A program made the position numbers and the translations under genes. The notes under the pieces were generated by a model. That model saw only the letters and a program-made list of their open reading frames with translations. It was not told the origin of the DNA and searched no databases. Positions 35,657 to 44,616 of a stretch of DNA of 64,000 nt are shown here, one piece after another. The DNA comes from Phytopseudomonas punonensis. Its GTDB lineage: Bacteria > Pseudomonadota > Gammaproteobacteria > Pseudomonadales > Pseudomonadaceae. Within the stretch, counting starts at the first letter, position 1. Every line of letters begins with the position of its first letter. The stretch lies in NCBI RefSeq assembly GCF_900142655.1, contig NZ_FRBQ01000009.1, positions 62,001 to 126,000 on the forward strand, read 5' to 3'.

Positions 35657-37423
35657 ATGCCATCGCTTCTATCCGTTCGCCAGCGCGAAGCCTTGCGCAC
35701 TTCATGGGCCTTTATCGCCCCTTATCGCGGGCGCGTGCTCGGTGCGTTGCTGGCGCTGATGTTTACCGCCGCCATTACCCTGTCCATGGGGCAGGGCATC
35801 AAGCTGCTGGTCGACCAGGGCCTGGCGACGCAATCGCCGGAAGCGCTACGCCATTCGATCCTGCTGTTCTTCGTGCTGGTACTGGCCCTGGCGGTCGGTA
35901 CCTACACGCGCTTCTACCTGGTGTCCTGGCTTGGTGAGCGGGTGGTGGCGGATATCCGCAAGCGGGTTTTCAATCACCTGGTCGGCCTGCACCCCGGCTT
36001 CTACGCCCACAACCGTGCCTCGGAGATCCAGTCGCGGCTGACTGCCGATACCACCCTGCTGCAGTCGGTGATCGGCTCGTCGTTGTCGATGGCGCTGCGC
36101 AACCTGATCATGCTGGTTGGCGGCATGATCCTGCTGGTGGTCACCAATCCCAAGCTCAGCGCCATCGTGCTGGCCGCGTTGCCGCTGGTGGTGGCGCCGA
36201 TCCTGCTGTTCGGCCGCCGTGTGCGCGAGCTGTCGCGGCAGAGCCAGGATCGCATCGCCGATGTCGGCAGCTACGTCAGCGAAGTGCTCGGGCAGATCAA
36301 GACGGTGCAGGCCTACAACCACCAGGCCGAGGATCGCCGGCGTTTCGGCCTGTCCGCCGAGGCGGCGTTCGACACGGCGCGCAAGCGCGTCGCCCAGCGT
36401 GCCTGGCTGATCACCGTGGTAATCGTGCTGGTGCTCGGCGCCGTGGGCGTGATGCTCTGGGTCGGCGGTATGGACGTGATCGCCGGGCGCATCAGCGGCG
36501 GCGAGCTGGCAGCCTTCGTGTTCTATAGCCTGATCGTCGGCTCCTCGTTCGGCACCCTCAGCGAGGTGATCGGCGAACTGCAGCGCGCAGCCGGCGCTGC
36601 GGAGCGGATCAGTGAATTGCTCGCCGCCCGCAACGAGATCCATACGCCGCTCGACGGTGCGCTGGTCCCTGCGCAGCCCGTGCAGGGGCGCATCGAGGTG
36701 CAGGGGCTGTCCTTCGCCTATCCGACCCGTCCGGAAAGCCTTGCCTTGCAGGGCATCGATCTGACTGTGGTACCTGGCGAAACCCTGGCCATCGTCGGCC
36801 CGTCCGGGGCGGGCAAGTCGACGCTGTTCGACCTGCTGCTGCGTTTCTATGACCCGCTGCAGGGGCGCATCCTGATCGACGGCCTGCCGATCGAGCAGCT
36901 CGATCCACACGCGTTGCGCGAGAATTTTGCCCTGGTCTCCCAGCACCCGGCACTGTTCTTCGGCAGCGTGGAAGACAACATCCGCTATGGCCGGCTGGAT
37001 GCCAGCAGCGCCGAAGTGGAGGCCGCGGCACGTGCAGCCCACGCCCACGAATTTATCGAGCGCCTGCCCCAGGGCTACCAGACTCATCTGGGTGATGCTG
37101 GTTTGGGGCTTTCAGGCGGTCAGCGGCAGCGTCTGGCGATTGCCAGGGCGTTGCTGATGGATGCGCCGATCCTGCTGCTCGACGAAGCCACCAGCGCCCT
37201 GGATGCCGAGAGTGAGCACCTGATCCAGCAAGCGCTACCCGAGCTGATGCGCGGGCGTACCACCCTGGTGATCGCCCACCGCCTGGCCACGGTGAAGAGC
37301 GCCGACCGTATCGCGGTCTTCGATCAGGGGCAGTTGGTGGCACTCGGCAAACATGCAGAACTGGTAGCCAGCAATCCGCTGTATGCGCGGTTGGCCGAGC
37401 TGCAGTTCGTGGAGAAAAGCTAA
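35657..37423 (+). CDS. ABC exporter (fused transmembrane and ATPase domains)
   Basis: A 588-residue half-size ABCB/MsbA-like exporter. The first ~320 residues hold about six membrane helices. The ATPase domain from about residue 345 carries Walker A GPSGAGKST, the Q-loop VSQHPALFFG, the signature LSGGQRQR, Walker B ILLLDEATSALD and the H-loop IAHRLAT. It probably acts as a homodimer exporting a lipid or drug; the substrate is unknown. It lies between the pca terminator and folE without an operon partner. Confidence 0.9.
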   Translation: MPSLLSVRQREALRTSWAFIAPYRGRVLGALLALMFTAAITLSMGQGIKLLVDQGLATQSPEALRHSILLFFVLVLALAVGTYTRFYLVSWLGERVVADIRKRVFNHLVGLHPGFYAHNRASEIQSRLTADTTLLQSVIGSSLSMALRNLIMLVGGMILLVVTNPKLSAIVLAALPLVVAPILLFGRRVRELSRQSQDRIADVGSYVSEVLGQIKTVQAYNHQAEDRRRFGLSAEAAFDTARKRVAQRAWLITVVIVLVLGAVGVMLWVGGMDVIAGRISGGELAAFVFYSLIVGSSFGTLSEVIGELQRAAGAAERISELLAARNEIHTPLDGALVPAQPVQGRIEVQGLSFAYPTRPESLALQGIDLTVVPGETLAIVGPSGAGKSTLFDLLLRFYDPLQGRILIDGLPIEQLDPHALRENFALVSQHPALFFGSVEDNIRYGRLDASSAEVEAAARAAHAHEFIERLPQGYQTHLGDAGLGLSGGQRQRLAIARALLMDAPILLLDEATSALDAESEHLIQQALPELMRGRTTLVIAHRLATVKSADRIAVFDQGQLVALGKHAELVASNPLYARLAELQFVEKS

Positions 37424-37496
37424 GGGTAGGGCGCCGGTATCGGCATTGGCTGTGTGGTGGGTCGGTGAAGCGTGACCCACGATCAGATCCATATTT

Positions 37497-37561
37497 GTGG
37501 GAGCGGGCGGGGACGCCCAGTCCATGCCCGCGAATCAGTCGCGCGCATGGCGCGCTCCCAC
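37497..37561. repeat. REP-type palindromic repeat, copy 3
   Basis: A 65-bp element very close to 23177-23242: same GTGGG/CTCCCAC ends, the same GGGGACGCCCAGTCCA core and the same CGCGCATGGCGCGC second half. It lies between the convergent ABC exporter and folE genes. Confidence 0.78.
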
Positions 37562-37587
37562 AAGGTTGGCTCTGCGGGCTGTTGGAC

Positions 37588-38151
37588 TCAGCCGTTGACC
37601 AGGCTCAGAAACTCGCTGCGGGTCGCGGCGTTTTCGCGGAATTCACCGAGCATCACCGAGGTGACCATCGAGGAGTTCTGCTTCTCCACGCCGCGCATCA
37701 TCATGCACATGTGCTTGGCCTCGATGACCACCGCCACGCCCAGCGCACCGGTGACCTGCTGAACCGCTTCGGCGATCTGCCGGCTCAGGCTTTCCTGGAT
37801 CTGCAGGCGGCGGGCATACATGTCGACAATGCGCGCGACCTTGGACAGTCCCAGCACCTTGCCGTTGGGAATGTAGGCGACATGGGCCTTGCCGATAAAG
37901 GGCAGCAGGTGGTGCTCGCACAGCGAATACAGCTCGATATCCTTGACCACCACCATCTCACTGGCGTCGGAGCTAAACAGCGCGCCGTTGGTGACTTCTT
38001 CCAGGGTCTTCTGGTAGCCATTGCACAGGTACTGCATGGCCTTGGCGGCGCGCTTGGGCGTGTCGAGCAGGCCTTCGCGGGAAACGTCTTCGCCGAGCTG
38101 GCCGAGGATGGCGGTGTACTGCTGTTCGAGGGTGTTGCGGCTAGAGTCCAT
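37588..38151 (-). CDS. folE: GTP cyclohydrolase I
   Basis: A 187-residue enzyme making dihydroneopterin triphosphate for folate synthesis. Zinc ligands are Cys78 and His81 (LYSLCEHH) and Cys149 (KHMCMMMRG); FIGKAHVAYIPNGKVLGLSK is the family signature. The reading frame stays open upstream as far as 39057, but that extension runs antisense through gap. The ATG at 38151 gives the normal FolE length. Confidence 0.96.
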   Translation of the reverse strand: MDSSRNTLEQQYTAILGQLGEDVSREGLLDTPKRAAKAMQYLCNGYQKTLEEVTNGALFSSDASEMVVVKDIELYSLCEHHLLPFIGKAHVAYIPNGKVLGLSKVARIVDMYARRLQIQESLSRQIAEAVQQVTGALGVAVVIEAKHMCMMMRGVEKQNSSMVTSVMLGEFRENAATRSEFLSLVNG

Positions 38152-38315
38152 GCGGCTTCCAGTGGTTTGCGGATATCGATTAGCGGCTGTCTGGCCCCGA
38201 TGCTGGCGCGCTGGGCGCGGCATCGGGTCAAAGCGGGCGGCAATTGTAATCCGCTCGCAGCGATTTACCGAGCCTTTATGCCACTCGGTGCATCGCTGCG
38301 CTGGTTGGCGCTGGC

Positions 38316-39317
38316 TTATTTGGCGGCGTGAGCGGCCAGGCAGGTGTCGAGCATGCGGTTGGAGAAACCCCATTCGTTGTCGTACCAGGCCAGCACTTTC
38401 ACCAGTCGACCGTTTACCTTGGTGTGGTTGGCGTCGAAGATCGACGACAGCGGGTTGTGGTTGAAGTCGCACGACACCAGCGGCAGCGTGTTGTAGCCCA
38501 GTACCGGGGATTTCTCCGCAGCGGCTTTCAGCAGGGCGTTGACTTCCTCGACGCTGGTGTCGCGCTGCACCTGAATGGTCAGGTCGACCAGCGACACGTT
38601 GATCACCGGCACGCGCACCGCCATGCCGGTCAGCCGGCCGGCCAGCTCCGGCAGCACCAGGCCGACCGCTTCGGCGGCGCCGGTCTTGGTGGGGATCATC
38701 GACTGGGTGGCCGAGCGCGCCCGGAAGGGGTCGCTGTGGTAGACGTCGGAGAGGTTCTGGTCGTTGGTGTAGGCGTGGATGGTGGTCATCAGCCCGCTTT
38801 CGATGCCCAGCTCGCGCTGCAGCACCTGGGCGACCGGCGCCAGGCAGTTGGTGGTGCAGGAAGCGTTGGAGATGATCTGCTGGTCTGCGCGCAGGCTGCC
38901 TTCGTTGACGCCGTAGACGATGGTCGCATCCGCACCCTTGGCCGGTGCCGAGATAATCACCTTGCGCGCGCCAGCGCTCAGGTGAGCAGCCGCCTTGTCG
39001 CGTTCGGTGAACAGGCCGGTGCACTCGAACACCACGTCGACGTCCAGGTCCTTCCACGGCAGGTCGGCAGGATTACGGATCGCGCTGACCGCGATGCGGT
39101 CACCATTGATAAGCAGGTTCTGGCCATCGACCTCGACGGCGGCGTCGAAAATGCCGTGTACGCTGTCGTACTTGAGCAGATGAGCGTTGATGGCGCTGTC
39201 GCCCAGGTCGTTGATGGCGACGACTTGCAGTTTTTCGCGGTAGTTCTGGGTATAGAGTGCCCGGAGCACGTTACGGCCGATGCGGCCGAAACCATTGATG
39301 GCAATTCGCAATGTCAT
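38316..39317 (-). CDS. gap: Glyceraldehyde-3-phosphate dehydrogenase, type I
   Basis: A 333-residue glycolytic dehydrogenase. The N-terminal Rossmann motif INGFGRIGRN is present; the catalytic cysteine is Cys154 in SNASCTTNC, and the C-terminal AWYDNEWGFSNRM is the family signature. Its position divergent from edd, with a HexR site between, marks it as the glucose-regulated copy that consumes the triose phosphate made by Eda. Confidence 0.97.
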   Translation of the reverse strand: MTLRIAINGFGRIGRNVLRALYTQNYREKLQVVAINDLGDSAINAHLLKYDSVHGIFDAAVEVDGQNLLINGDRIAVSAIRNPADLPWKDLDVDVVFECTGLFTERDKAAAHLSAGARKVIISAPAKGADATIVYGVNEGSLRADQQIISNASCTTNCLAPVAQVLQRELGIESGLMTTIHAYTNDQNLSDVYHSDPFRARSATQSMIPTKTGAAEAVGLVLPELAGRLTGMAVRVPVINVSLVDLTIQVQRDTSVEEVNALLKAAAEKSPVLGYNTLPLVSCDFNHNPLSSIFDANHTKVNGRLVKVLAWYDNEWGFSNRMLDTCLAAHAAK

Positions 39318-39336
39318 GAGCGTCGATCCTTATATG

Positions 39337-39351
39337 TTGTTTTAAAAACAA
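39337..39351. promoter_or_regulatory. HexR operator in the gap-edd divergent promoter region
   Basis: TTGT-N7-ACAA, an exact match to the consensus bound by HexR in pseudomonads, lies 20 bp from the gap start codon and 98 bp from edd. KDPG binding to HexR would release both genes. Confidence 0.85.
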
Positions 39352-39448
39352 GATTATTCTCATGAAAGTAGAAATCAAGCGTTTTAGCTGTCAATATTTT
39401 GATAAAAATACAATTCGAAGTGCTACCTGTTAGCCCGGAGTCGACACC

Positions 39449-41278
39449 ATGCATCCCCGCATCCTCGAGGTAACCGACCGCCTGATCGCCCGCAGCCGCG
39501 CCACCCGCGAGCGCTACCTGGCGCAAATGGCCGCCGCCGACAGCCAGGGCCCGCACCGCGGCGCACTGCAATGTGCCAACTTCGCCCACGGTGTAGCCGG
39601 TTGTGGTTCTGCCGAAGACAAACAGCGCCTGCGCCTGATGAACGAAGCCAACGTCGGCATCGTCACCGCCTACAACGATATGCTTTCCGCGCACCAGCCT
39701 TATGAACACTACCCGGAACTGATCAAGCAGGCATTGCGCCAGGTCGGTTCGGTGGGCCAGGTGGCCGGCGGTGTGCCGGCGATGTGTGACGGTGTGACCC
39801 AGGGCGAGCCGGGCATGGAACTGAGCCTGGCCAGCCGCGAAGTGATCGCCATGTCCACGGCCGTGGCGCTGTCGCACAACATGTTCGATGCGGCGATGCT
39901 GCTGGGCATCTGCGACAAGATCGTGCCGGGGCTGATGATCGGCGCGCTGCGCTTCGGCCACCTGCCGATGATCTTCGTGCCGGGCGGGCCGATGCCCTCG
40001 GGCATTCCCAACAAGGAAAAGGCCGAGGTTCGCCAGCTCTACGCCGAGGGCAAGGCGACCCGCGAGCAGCTGCTCGAGTCGGAGATGAAGTCCTACCACA
40101 GCCCGGGCACCTGCACCTTTTACGGCACTGCCAACACCAATCAGGTGGTGATGGAAATCATGGGCCTGCACCTGCCGGGCTCGTCCTTCGTCAACCCGTA
40201 CACGCAGCTGCGTGACGCGCTGACCGCTGAGGCGGCCCACCAGGTGGTGCGCCTGACGCGTCAGGGCGGCGAATACACGCCGCTGTGCCGGATCATCGAC
40301 GAGAAGGCCATCGTCAATTCCGTGGTGGCCCTCAACGCCACCGGCGGCTCGACCAACCACACGCTGCACATTCCGGCCTTCGCCCGGGCTGCCGGCATCC
40401 AGCTGACCTGGCAGGACATGGCCGACCTGTCTGCCGTCACCCCGACGCTGGCCAAGGTCTACCCCAATGGCCAGGCCGACGTGAACCACTTCCATGCCTG
40501 CGGTGGCGTGCCGTTCATGGTGCGCACGCTGCTCGAAGCTGGCCTGCTGCACGAGGACGTCTACACCGTCGCCGGTCACGGGCTGTCGCGCTACACCCAG
40601 GAGCCGTTCCTCGATGGCGAGCGGCTGGTCTGGCGCCAGGGCCCGGAGCAGAGCCTGGATCGCAACATCCTGCGCAGCGTGCCGGAAGCCTTCTCGCCCG
40701 AAGGCGGTCTGCGGGTACTGACCGGCAATCTCGGTAATGGCGTGGCCAAGGTTTCGGCGGTAGCGCCGGAGCATCAGGTGGTCGAGGCGCCGGCACGGGT
40801 GTTCGAAACCCAGGTCGATCTGGCCGAAGCCTTCAAGGCCGGCGAGCTGGAGCGCGACTTCGTCGCCGTGGTGCGTTTCCAAGGGCCGAAGGCCAATGGC
40901 ATGCCGGAGCTGCACAAACTCACGCCGTACCTGGGCATCCTCCAGGATCGCGGCTTCAAGGTGGCGTTGGTTACCGATGGGCGCATGTCCGGCGCGTCGG
41001 GCAAGGTGCCAGCGGCCATTCACGTCAGCCCCGAGGCCTGGGATGGCGGGCCGCTGGCGCGGGTGCGCGACGGTGACCTGATCCGCGTCGATGGCGTGAC
41101 CGGGCATTTGCAGGTGCTGGTCGACGACATCGCCTGGAACGCCCGCGAGATCGCGCCGCGCCCGCAAGGCACTGGCGTCGGTTGTGGCCGTGAGCTGTTC
41201 GCCTTCATGCGCGCCGCCTTCAGCCCTGCGGAAGAGGGCGCCAGTGCTTTTACCGCCGAACTGGATTCGCTGCGATGA
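39449..41278 (+). CDS. edd: 6-phosphogluconate dehydratase
   Basis: A 609-residue IlvD/Edd-family dehydratase converting 6-phosphogluconate to KDPG in the Entner-Doudoroff pathway. Iron-sulfur-related and active-site segments include GVPAMCDGVTQGEPGMELS, PGTCTFYGTANTNQ and GRMSGASGKVPAAIHV. Length is normal. The ATG at 39449 follows a 131-bp divergent promoter region. The TGA overlaps the glk ATG by 4 bp. Confidence 0.97.
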   Translation: MHPRILEVTDRLIARSRATRERYLAQMAAADSQGPHRGALQCANFAHGVAGCGSAEDKQRLRLMNEANVGIVTAYNDMLSAHQPYEHYPELIKQALRQVGSVGQVAGGVPAMCDGVTQGEPGMELSLASREVIAMSTAVALSHNMFDAAMLLGICDKIVPGLMIGALRFGHLPMIFVPGGPMPSGIPNKEKAEVRQLYAEGKATREQLLESEMKSYHSPGTCTFYGTANTNQVVMEIMGLHLPGSSFVNPYTQLRDALTAEAAHQVVRLTRQGGEYTPLCRIIDEKAIVNSVVALNATGGSTNHTLHIPAFARAAGIQLTWQDMADLSAVTPTLAKVYPNGQADVNHFHACGGVPFMVRTLLEAGLLHEDVYTVAGHGLSRYTQEPFLDGERLVWRQGPEQSLDRNILRSVPEAFSPEGGLRVLTGNLGNGVAKVSAVAPEHQVVEAPARVFETQVDLAEAFKAGELERDFVAVVRFQGPKANGMPELHKLTPYLGILQDRGFKVALVTDGRMSGASGKVPAAIHVSPEAWDGGPLARVRDGDLIRVDGVTGHLQVLVDDIAWNAREIAPRPQGTGVGCGRELFAFMRAAFSPAEEGASAFTAELDSLR

Positions 41279-42240
41279 GCCTGGCGCTGGTTGGCGACAT
41301 CGGTGGCACCAATGCGCGGTTTGCTCTGTGGCGTGATGGCGGCCTGCAGTCGGTCCGGGTGTCGGCGACAGCCGATCACGCCACCGTCGAGCAGGCCATC
41401 GCCGCTTACCTGGCTGCCGAAGGTTTGGCGCTCGGCGACGTAGCGACCATCTGCCTGGCCTGTGCCGGGCCGGTGGAGATTGACCCGTTCCGCTTTACCA
41501 ACAATGCCTGGCGCATCGATCGCAAGGCTTTCTGTGCCGAGTTGCAGGTGCGCGAGCTGCTGCTGATCAACGATTTTTCCGCCATGGCCCTGGGCATGAC
41601 CTGTCTGCAGGACGATGAATACATCACTGTCTGCCCGGGCGTGGCGCAGCCGGGGCGCCCGGCGGTGGTGATCGGTGCCGGCACCGGTCTGGGCGTCGGT
41701 ACCTTGCTGAGCCTGCCCGATGGCAGCTGGCATGCCTTGCCGGGTGAGGGCGGCCACGTCGACCTGCCAGTGGGCAGCAACCGCGAGGCGTTGATCTGGC
41801 AGGCGCTGCATCGCCAGCTCGGGCACGTCAGCGCCGAGGCCGGTGCGCTCAGTGGCAATGGGCTTCTGGCGCTGTACCGCGCCACCTGCGCGGTGGATGG
41901 CCAGCCGGCTTCTTTGCAGAGCGCGGCCCAGGTCACCCGTGCGGCGCTTGAGGGGGAACCGTTGGCGGTCAACGTGCTGGAGCTGTTCTGCTGCTTGCTT
42001 GGTCGGGTCGCCGGCAACAACGTGCTAACGGTGGGGGGGCGCGGCGGGGTGTATATCGCCGGTGGTATGGTGCCGCGCTTCGCCGACTTCTTCATGGCCA
42101 GTGGCTTCTCGCGTAGCCTGCGCGACAAGGGCTGCATGAGTGATTACTTCGACGGCCTGCCGGTATGGCTGGTGACTGCACCGTACCCCGGCCTGGTCGG
42201 CGCGGGCGTGGCCGTGGAGCAGCATCTGCAGAGGAACTAG
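41275..42240 (+). CDS. glk: Glucokinase
   Basis: A 321-residue hexokinase-family glucokinase. The ATP-binding GDIGGTNARFAL starts near residue 7, with glucose-binding LLINDFSAMA and GAGTGLGVGTL and a later EGGHVDLP. It phosphorylates glucose imported by GtsABCD. ATGA overlap with edd indicates co-translation. gltR follows after 50 bp. Confidence 0.96.
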   Translation: MSLALVGDIGGTNARFALWRDGGLQSVRVSATADHATVEQAIAAYLAAEGLALGDVATICLACAGPVEIDPFRFTNNAWRIDRKAFCAELQVRELLLINDFSAMALGMTCLQDDEYITVCPGVAQPGRPAVVIGAGTGLGVGTLLSLPDGSWHALPGEGGHVDLPVGSNREALIWQALHRQLGHVSAEAGALSGNGLLALYRATCAVDGQPASLQSAAQVTRAALEGEPLAVNVLELFCCLLGRVAGNNVLTVGGRGGVYIAGGMVPRFADFFMASGFSRSLRDKGCMSDYFDGLPVWLVTAPYPGLVGAGVAVEQHLQRN

Positions 42241-42268
42241 CCCGCCAATAACCGTGTCTAGCATCGCC

Positions 42269-42279
42269 AATAACAACAA
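42269..42279 (+). promoter_or_regulatory. AAnAAnAA motif in the gltR leader
   Basis: AATAACAACAA ends directly at the AGG of the gltR ribosome-binding region; a predicted Hfq/Crc site. Confidence 0.6.
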
Positions 42280-42290
42280 GGATTAACGAT

Positions 42291-43025
42291 GTGAGCCCAA
42301 CCGGAAAATCGATCTTGCTGGTCGATGACGATCAGGATATTCGTGAACTGCTGCAAACCTACCTCGGCCGTGCCGGCCTGCAGGTACGTGCCGTGGCCGA
42401 TGGCGTCGGGTTTCGCGAGGCGCTGTGCGAGGGCGGTGCGGACCTGGTGATTCTCGACGTGATGTTGCCCGACGAGGACGGCTTCAGCCTGTGCCGATGG
42501 ACGCGCGGGCACCAGCGCTTCGCCCAGGTGCCGATCATCATGCTCACCGCCAGCTCCGACGAGGCCGACCGGGTCATCGGCCTGGAGCTCGGCGCCGACG
42601 ATTACCTTGGCAAGCCGTTCAGCCCGCGCGAGCTGCTGGCGCGTATCAAGGCGTTGCTGCGCCGGGTGAATTTCGCCCAGGAGCGTGGCGCCGAGGTGCT
42701 GGCCTTCGATGACTGGCGCCTTGACATGGTCAGCCATCGGCTGTTCCACCTGGACGGTGAAGAAGTGCTGCTGTCGGGTGCCGACTTCGCGCTGCTCAAG
42801 CTGTTTCTCGATCACCCGCAGCAGATCCTCGACCGCGACACTATCGGCAATGCCACCCGTGGGCGCGAAATGATGCCGCTGGAGCGCATCGTTGACATGG
42901 CGGTGAGTCGCCTGCGTCAGCGTTTGCGTGACACCAGCAAGCCGCCACGGCTGATCCGCACCGTGCGTGGCAGCGGCTACCAACTGGCCGCCGCAGTGAC
43001 CGCCCGGGCTGGCAATGCGCGCTGA
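42291..43025 (+). CDS. gltR: Glucose-transport response regulator GltR
   Basis: A 244-residue OmpR-family regulator. The receiver domain has acidic VDDD at 11-14, phospho-acceptor Asp56 (VILDVMLP) and the conserved Lys in LGKPFSP. A C-terminal winged helix follows from about residue 135 (RLIRTVRGSGYQL near the end). Start is GTG at 42291 after AAGGATTA. By position it is GltR, which controls glucose uptake genes with GtrS. It overlaps gtrS by 11 bp. Confidence 0.92.
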   Translation: MSPTGKSILLVDDDQDIRELLQTYLGRAGLQVRAVADGVGFREALCEGGADLVILDVMLPDEDGFSLCRWTRGHQRFAQVPIIMLTASSDEADRVIGLELGADDYLGKPFSPRELLARIKALLRRVNFAQERGAEVLAFDDWRLDMVSHRLFHLDGEEVLLSGADFALLKLFLDHPQQILDRDTIGNATRGREMMPLERIVDMAVSRLRQRLRDTSKPPRLIRTVRGSGYQLAAAVTARAGNAR

Positions 43026-44472
43026 CTGGCGTCGGCTGGTGCCGATTCCACGCTCGTTGCTGGGCCGCATGTTATTGCTGACGTTGCTGGCCGTGCTGGC
43101 CGCGCAGACACTGTCCAGCGCCATCTGGCTGTCGCAGTTGCGCGCCACCCAGCTTGAAGGACTGGTAACCGCAGCGCGCAGCCTGGCCCATTCGATGTCG
43201 GCCAGCGTGCGTTATTTCCGCTCGCTGCCGGTGGCCTACCGGCCCATGGTGCTCGACCAGTTGCGCAGCATGGGCGGCACCCGTTTCGTGGTCAGCCTCA
43301 ACGACCGACCGCTGTCGATGCAGCTGTTGCCCGACACGCCGCGCAAGCTGGCGGTGACCGAGGCGGTAAGCGACGTGCTGCGCGCGTCCCTCGGCAAGAG
43401 TGCGGATATTTCCGTGACCTTCGTCAGCCCGGACGACCTGCGTATCTTCAATGGCGGCCTGAAGCTCGATGAGCTGCCGCGCTCCTGGGCGCATTACGCC
43501 CTGACCCTGGAGCCGGTCAATCCGCCGGTGCTGGTCACCCAGATCCAGCTGGCGCCCGGCGAGTGGCTGTATATCGCCTCCTTGCTGCCCGAACCCTATA
43601 CCAGCCTTGAGGAGCCGGTGCTGCCGACCCAGCAGCTGTGGTTCATCCTGCTCAGCAGCGGTTTTCTGCTCCTGTTCATCGGCATTCTGGTGCGTTGGCA
43701 GAGCCGGCCGCTCAAGCGCCTGGCGCGGGCTGCGCGGCATATGTCGCTGGGCGCCGATATCGAGCCGGTGGTGGAGGGCGGTGGGCGCGAAGTGGTCGAG
43801 GTGGCGCGCGCCTTCAACGCCATGCGCGAGCGTATCAGCCGCTACCTGACCGAGCGCGCCCAGCTGTTCAGCGCCATTTCCCACGACCTGCGCACGCCAA
43901 TCACGCGGCTGCGCCTGCGCGTCGAGCTTCTCGACGACGAGAAGCTGCAAACCAAATTCGGCCGCGATCTCGACGAGCTGGAGTTGCTGGTCAAAGGTGC
44001 TCTGCAGTGCGTGAAGGACACCGACATCCACGAGAACATCGAATCGGTGGACCTCAACCACTTGTTGCATTGCCTGGTCGAGCCGTACCTGGCATCGGCG
44101 GGCAACGGCCGCGTGACCCTGCAAGGCGAGGCCCGCGCGGCTTATCTCGGCAAGCCACTGGCGCTGCGACGCTGCATCGGTAACCTGATCGACAATGCGC
44201 TCAAGTACGGGCACCGCGCCCATCTGCATGTCGACGATAACGATGAGGCCTACGTGCTGCGTGTCGACGACGAGGGACCTGGCGTGCCCGAGCAGCGCCT
44301 CGAGCAGGTATTCGAGCCGCACTTTCGCCTGGCTGGGCAGCAGCAGGGCTACGGCCTGGGCCTGGGTATCGCGCGCAACATTGCCCACAGCCATGGCGGC
44401 GAGGTGACCCTGCAGAACCTGCGTGAAGGTGGCCTGCGGGTGACGCTGTGCCTGCCACGGATAGCGGATTGA
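43015..44472 (+). CDS. gtrS: Sensor histidine kinase GtrS
   Basis: A 485-residue inner-membrane sensor. Helix 1 is near residues 17-40, a periplasmic domain extends to about 204, and helix 2 is near 205-227. A HAMP-like linker follows, then the phospho-acceptor His290 in FSAISHDLRTP. The ATPase domain has NLIDNALKYG and GYGLGLGIA. In P. aeruginosa GtrS is reported to bind 2-ketogluconate and 6-phosphogluconate. The ATG lies inside the end of gltR. The stop abuts the 42-bp element at 44473. Confidence 0.92.
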   Translation: MRADWRRLVPIPRSLLGRMLLLTLLAVLAAQTLSSAIWLSQLRATQLEGLVTAARSLAHSMSASVRYFRSLPVAYRPMVLDQLRSMGGTRFVVSLNDRPLSMQLLPDTPRKLAVTEAVSDVLRASLGKSADISVTFVSPDDLRIFNGGLKLDELPRSWAHYALTLEPVNPPVLVTQIQLAPGEWLYIASLLPEPYTSLEEPVLPTQQLWFILLSSGFLLLFIGILVRWQSRPLKRLARAARHMSLGADIEPVVEGGGREVVEVARAFNAMRERISRYLTERAQLFSAISHDLRTPITRLRLRVELLDDEKLQTKFGRDLDELELLVKGALQCVKDTDIHENIESVDLNHLLHCLVEPYLASAGNGRVTLQGEARAAYLGKPLALRRCIGNLIDNALKYGHRAHLHVDDNDEAYVLRVDDEGPGVPEQRLEQVFEPHFRLAGQQQGYGLGLGIARNIAHSHGGEVTLQNLREGGLRVTLCLPRIAD

Positions 44473-44514
44473 ATGTCACCGCCTGGTGACAAAGCCGCAA
44501 GCCTTCGTTACCTG
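44473..44514 (+). promoter_or_regulatory. 42-bp conserved element before the AGE isomerase gene, copy 1
   Basis: ATGTCAC-N5-GGTGACA-N11-CTTCGTTACCTG starts right after the gtrS stop. The same blocks with identical spacing recur at 45843-45884 before gtsA (25 of 26 fixed positions equal). Spaced GTNAC units 11 and 21 bp apart would suit an OmpR-type regulator such as GltR; that is inference. Confidence 0.65.
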
Positions 44515-44605
44515 GGCCGCCTCGCTGGGCCAGTAGACTCGGCTCGAACGACAGCCCACGAGCCGGCCGGGCAGATTGCCCCTGGATGCCGGCTGGTTTG
44601 CATGG

Positions 44606-44616
44606 AATAACAATAA
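44606..44616 (+). promoter_or_regulatory. AAnAAnAA motif at the AGE gene start
   Basis: AATAACAATAA runs into the ATG at 44616; a predicted Hfq/Crc site covering the start codon. Confidence 0.5.

Noticed and set aside
37588..39057. 489-codon minus-strand frame joining folE with an N-terminal extension
   Set aside because: The extension lies in the wrong frame of gap; FolE begins at 38151 with normal length.
39314..41167. 617-codon frame antisense to edd
   Set aside because: Shadow frame; edd is unambiguous.
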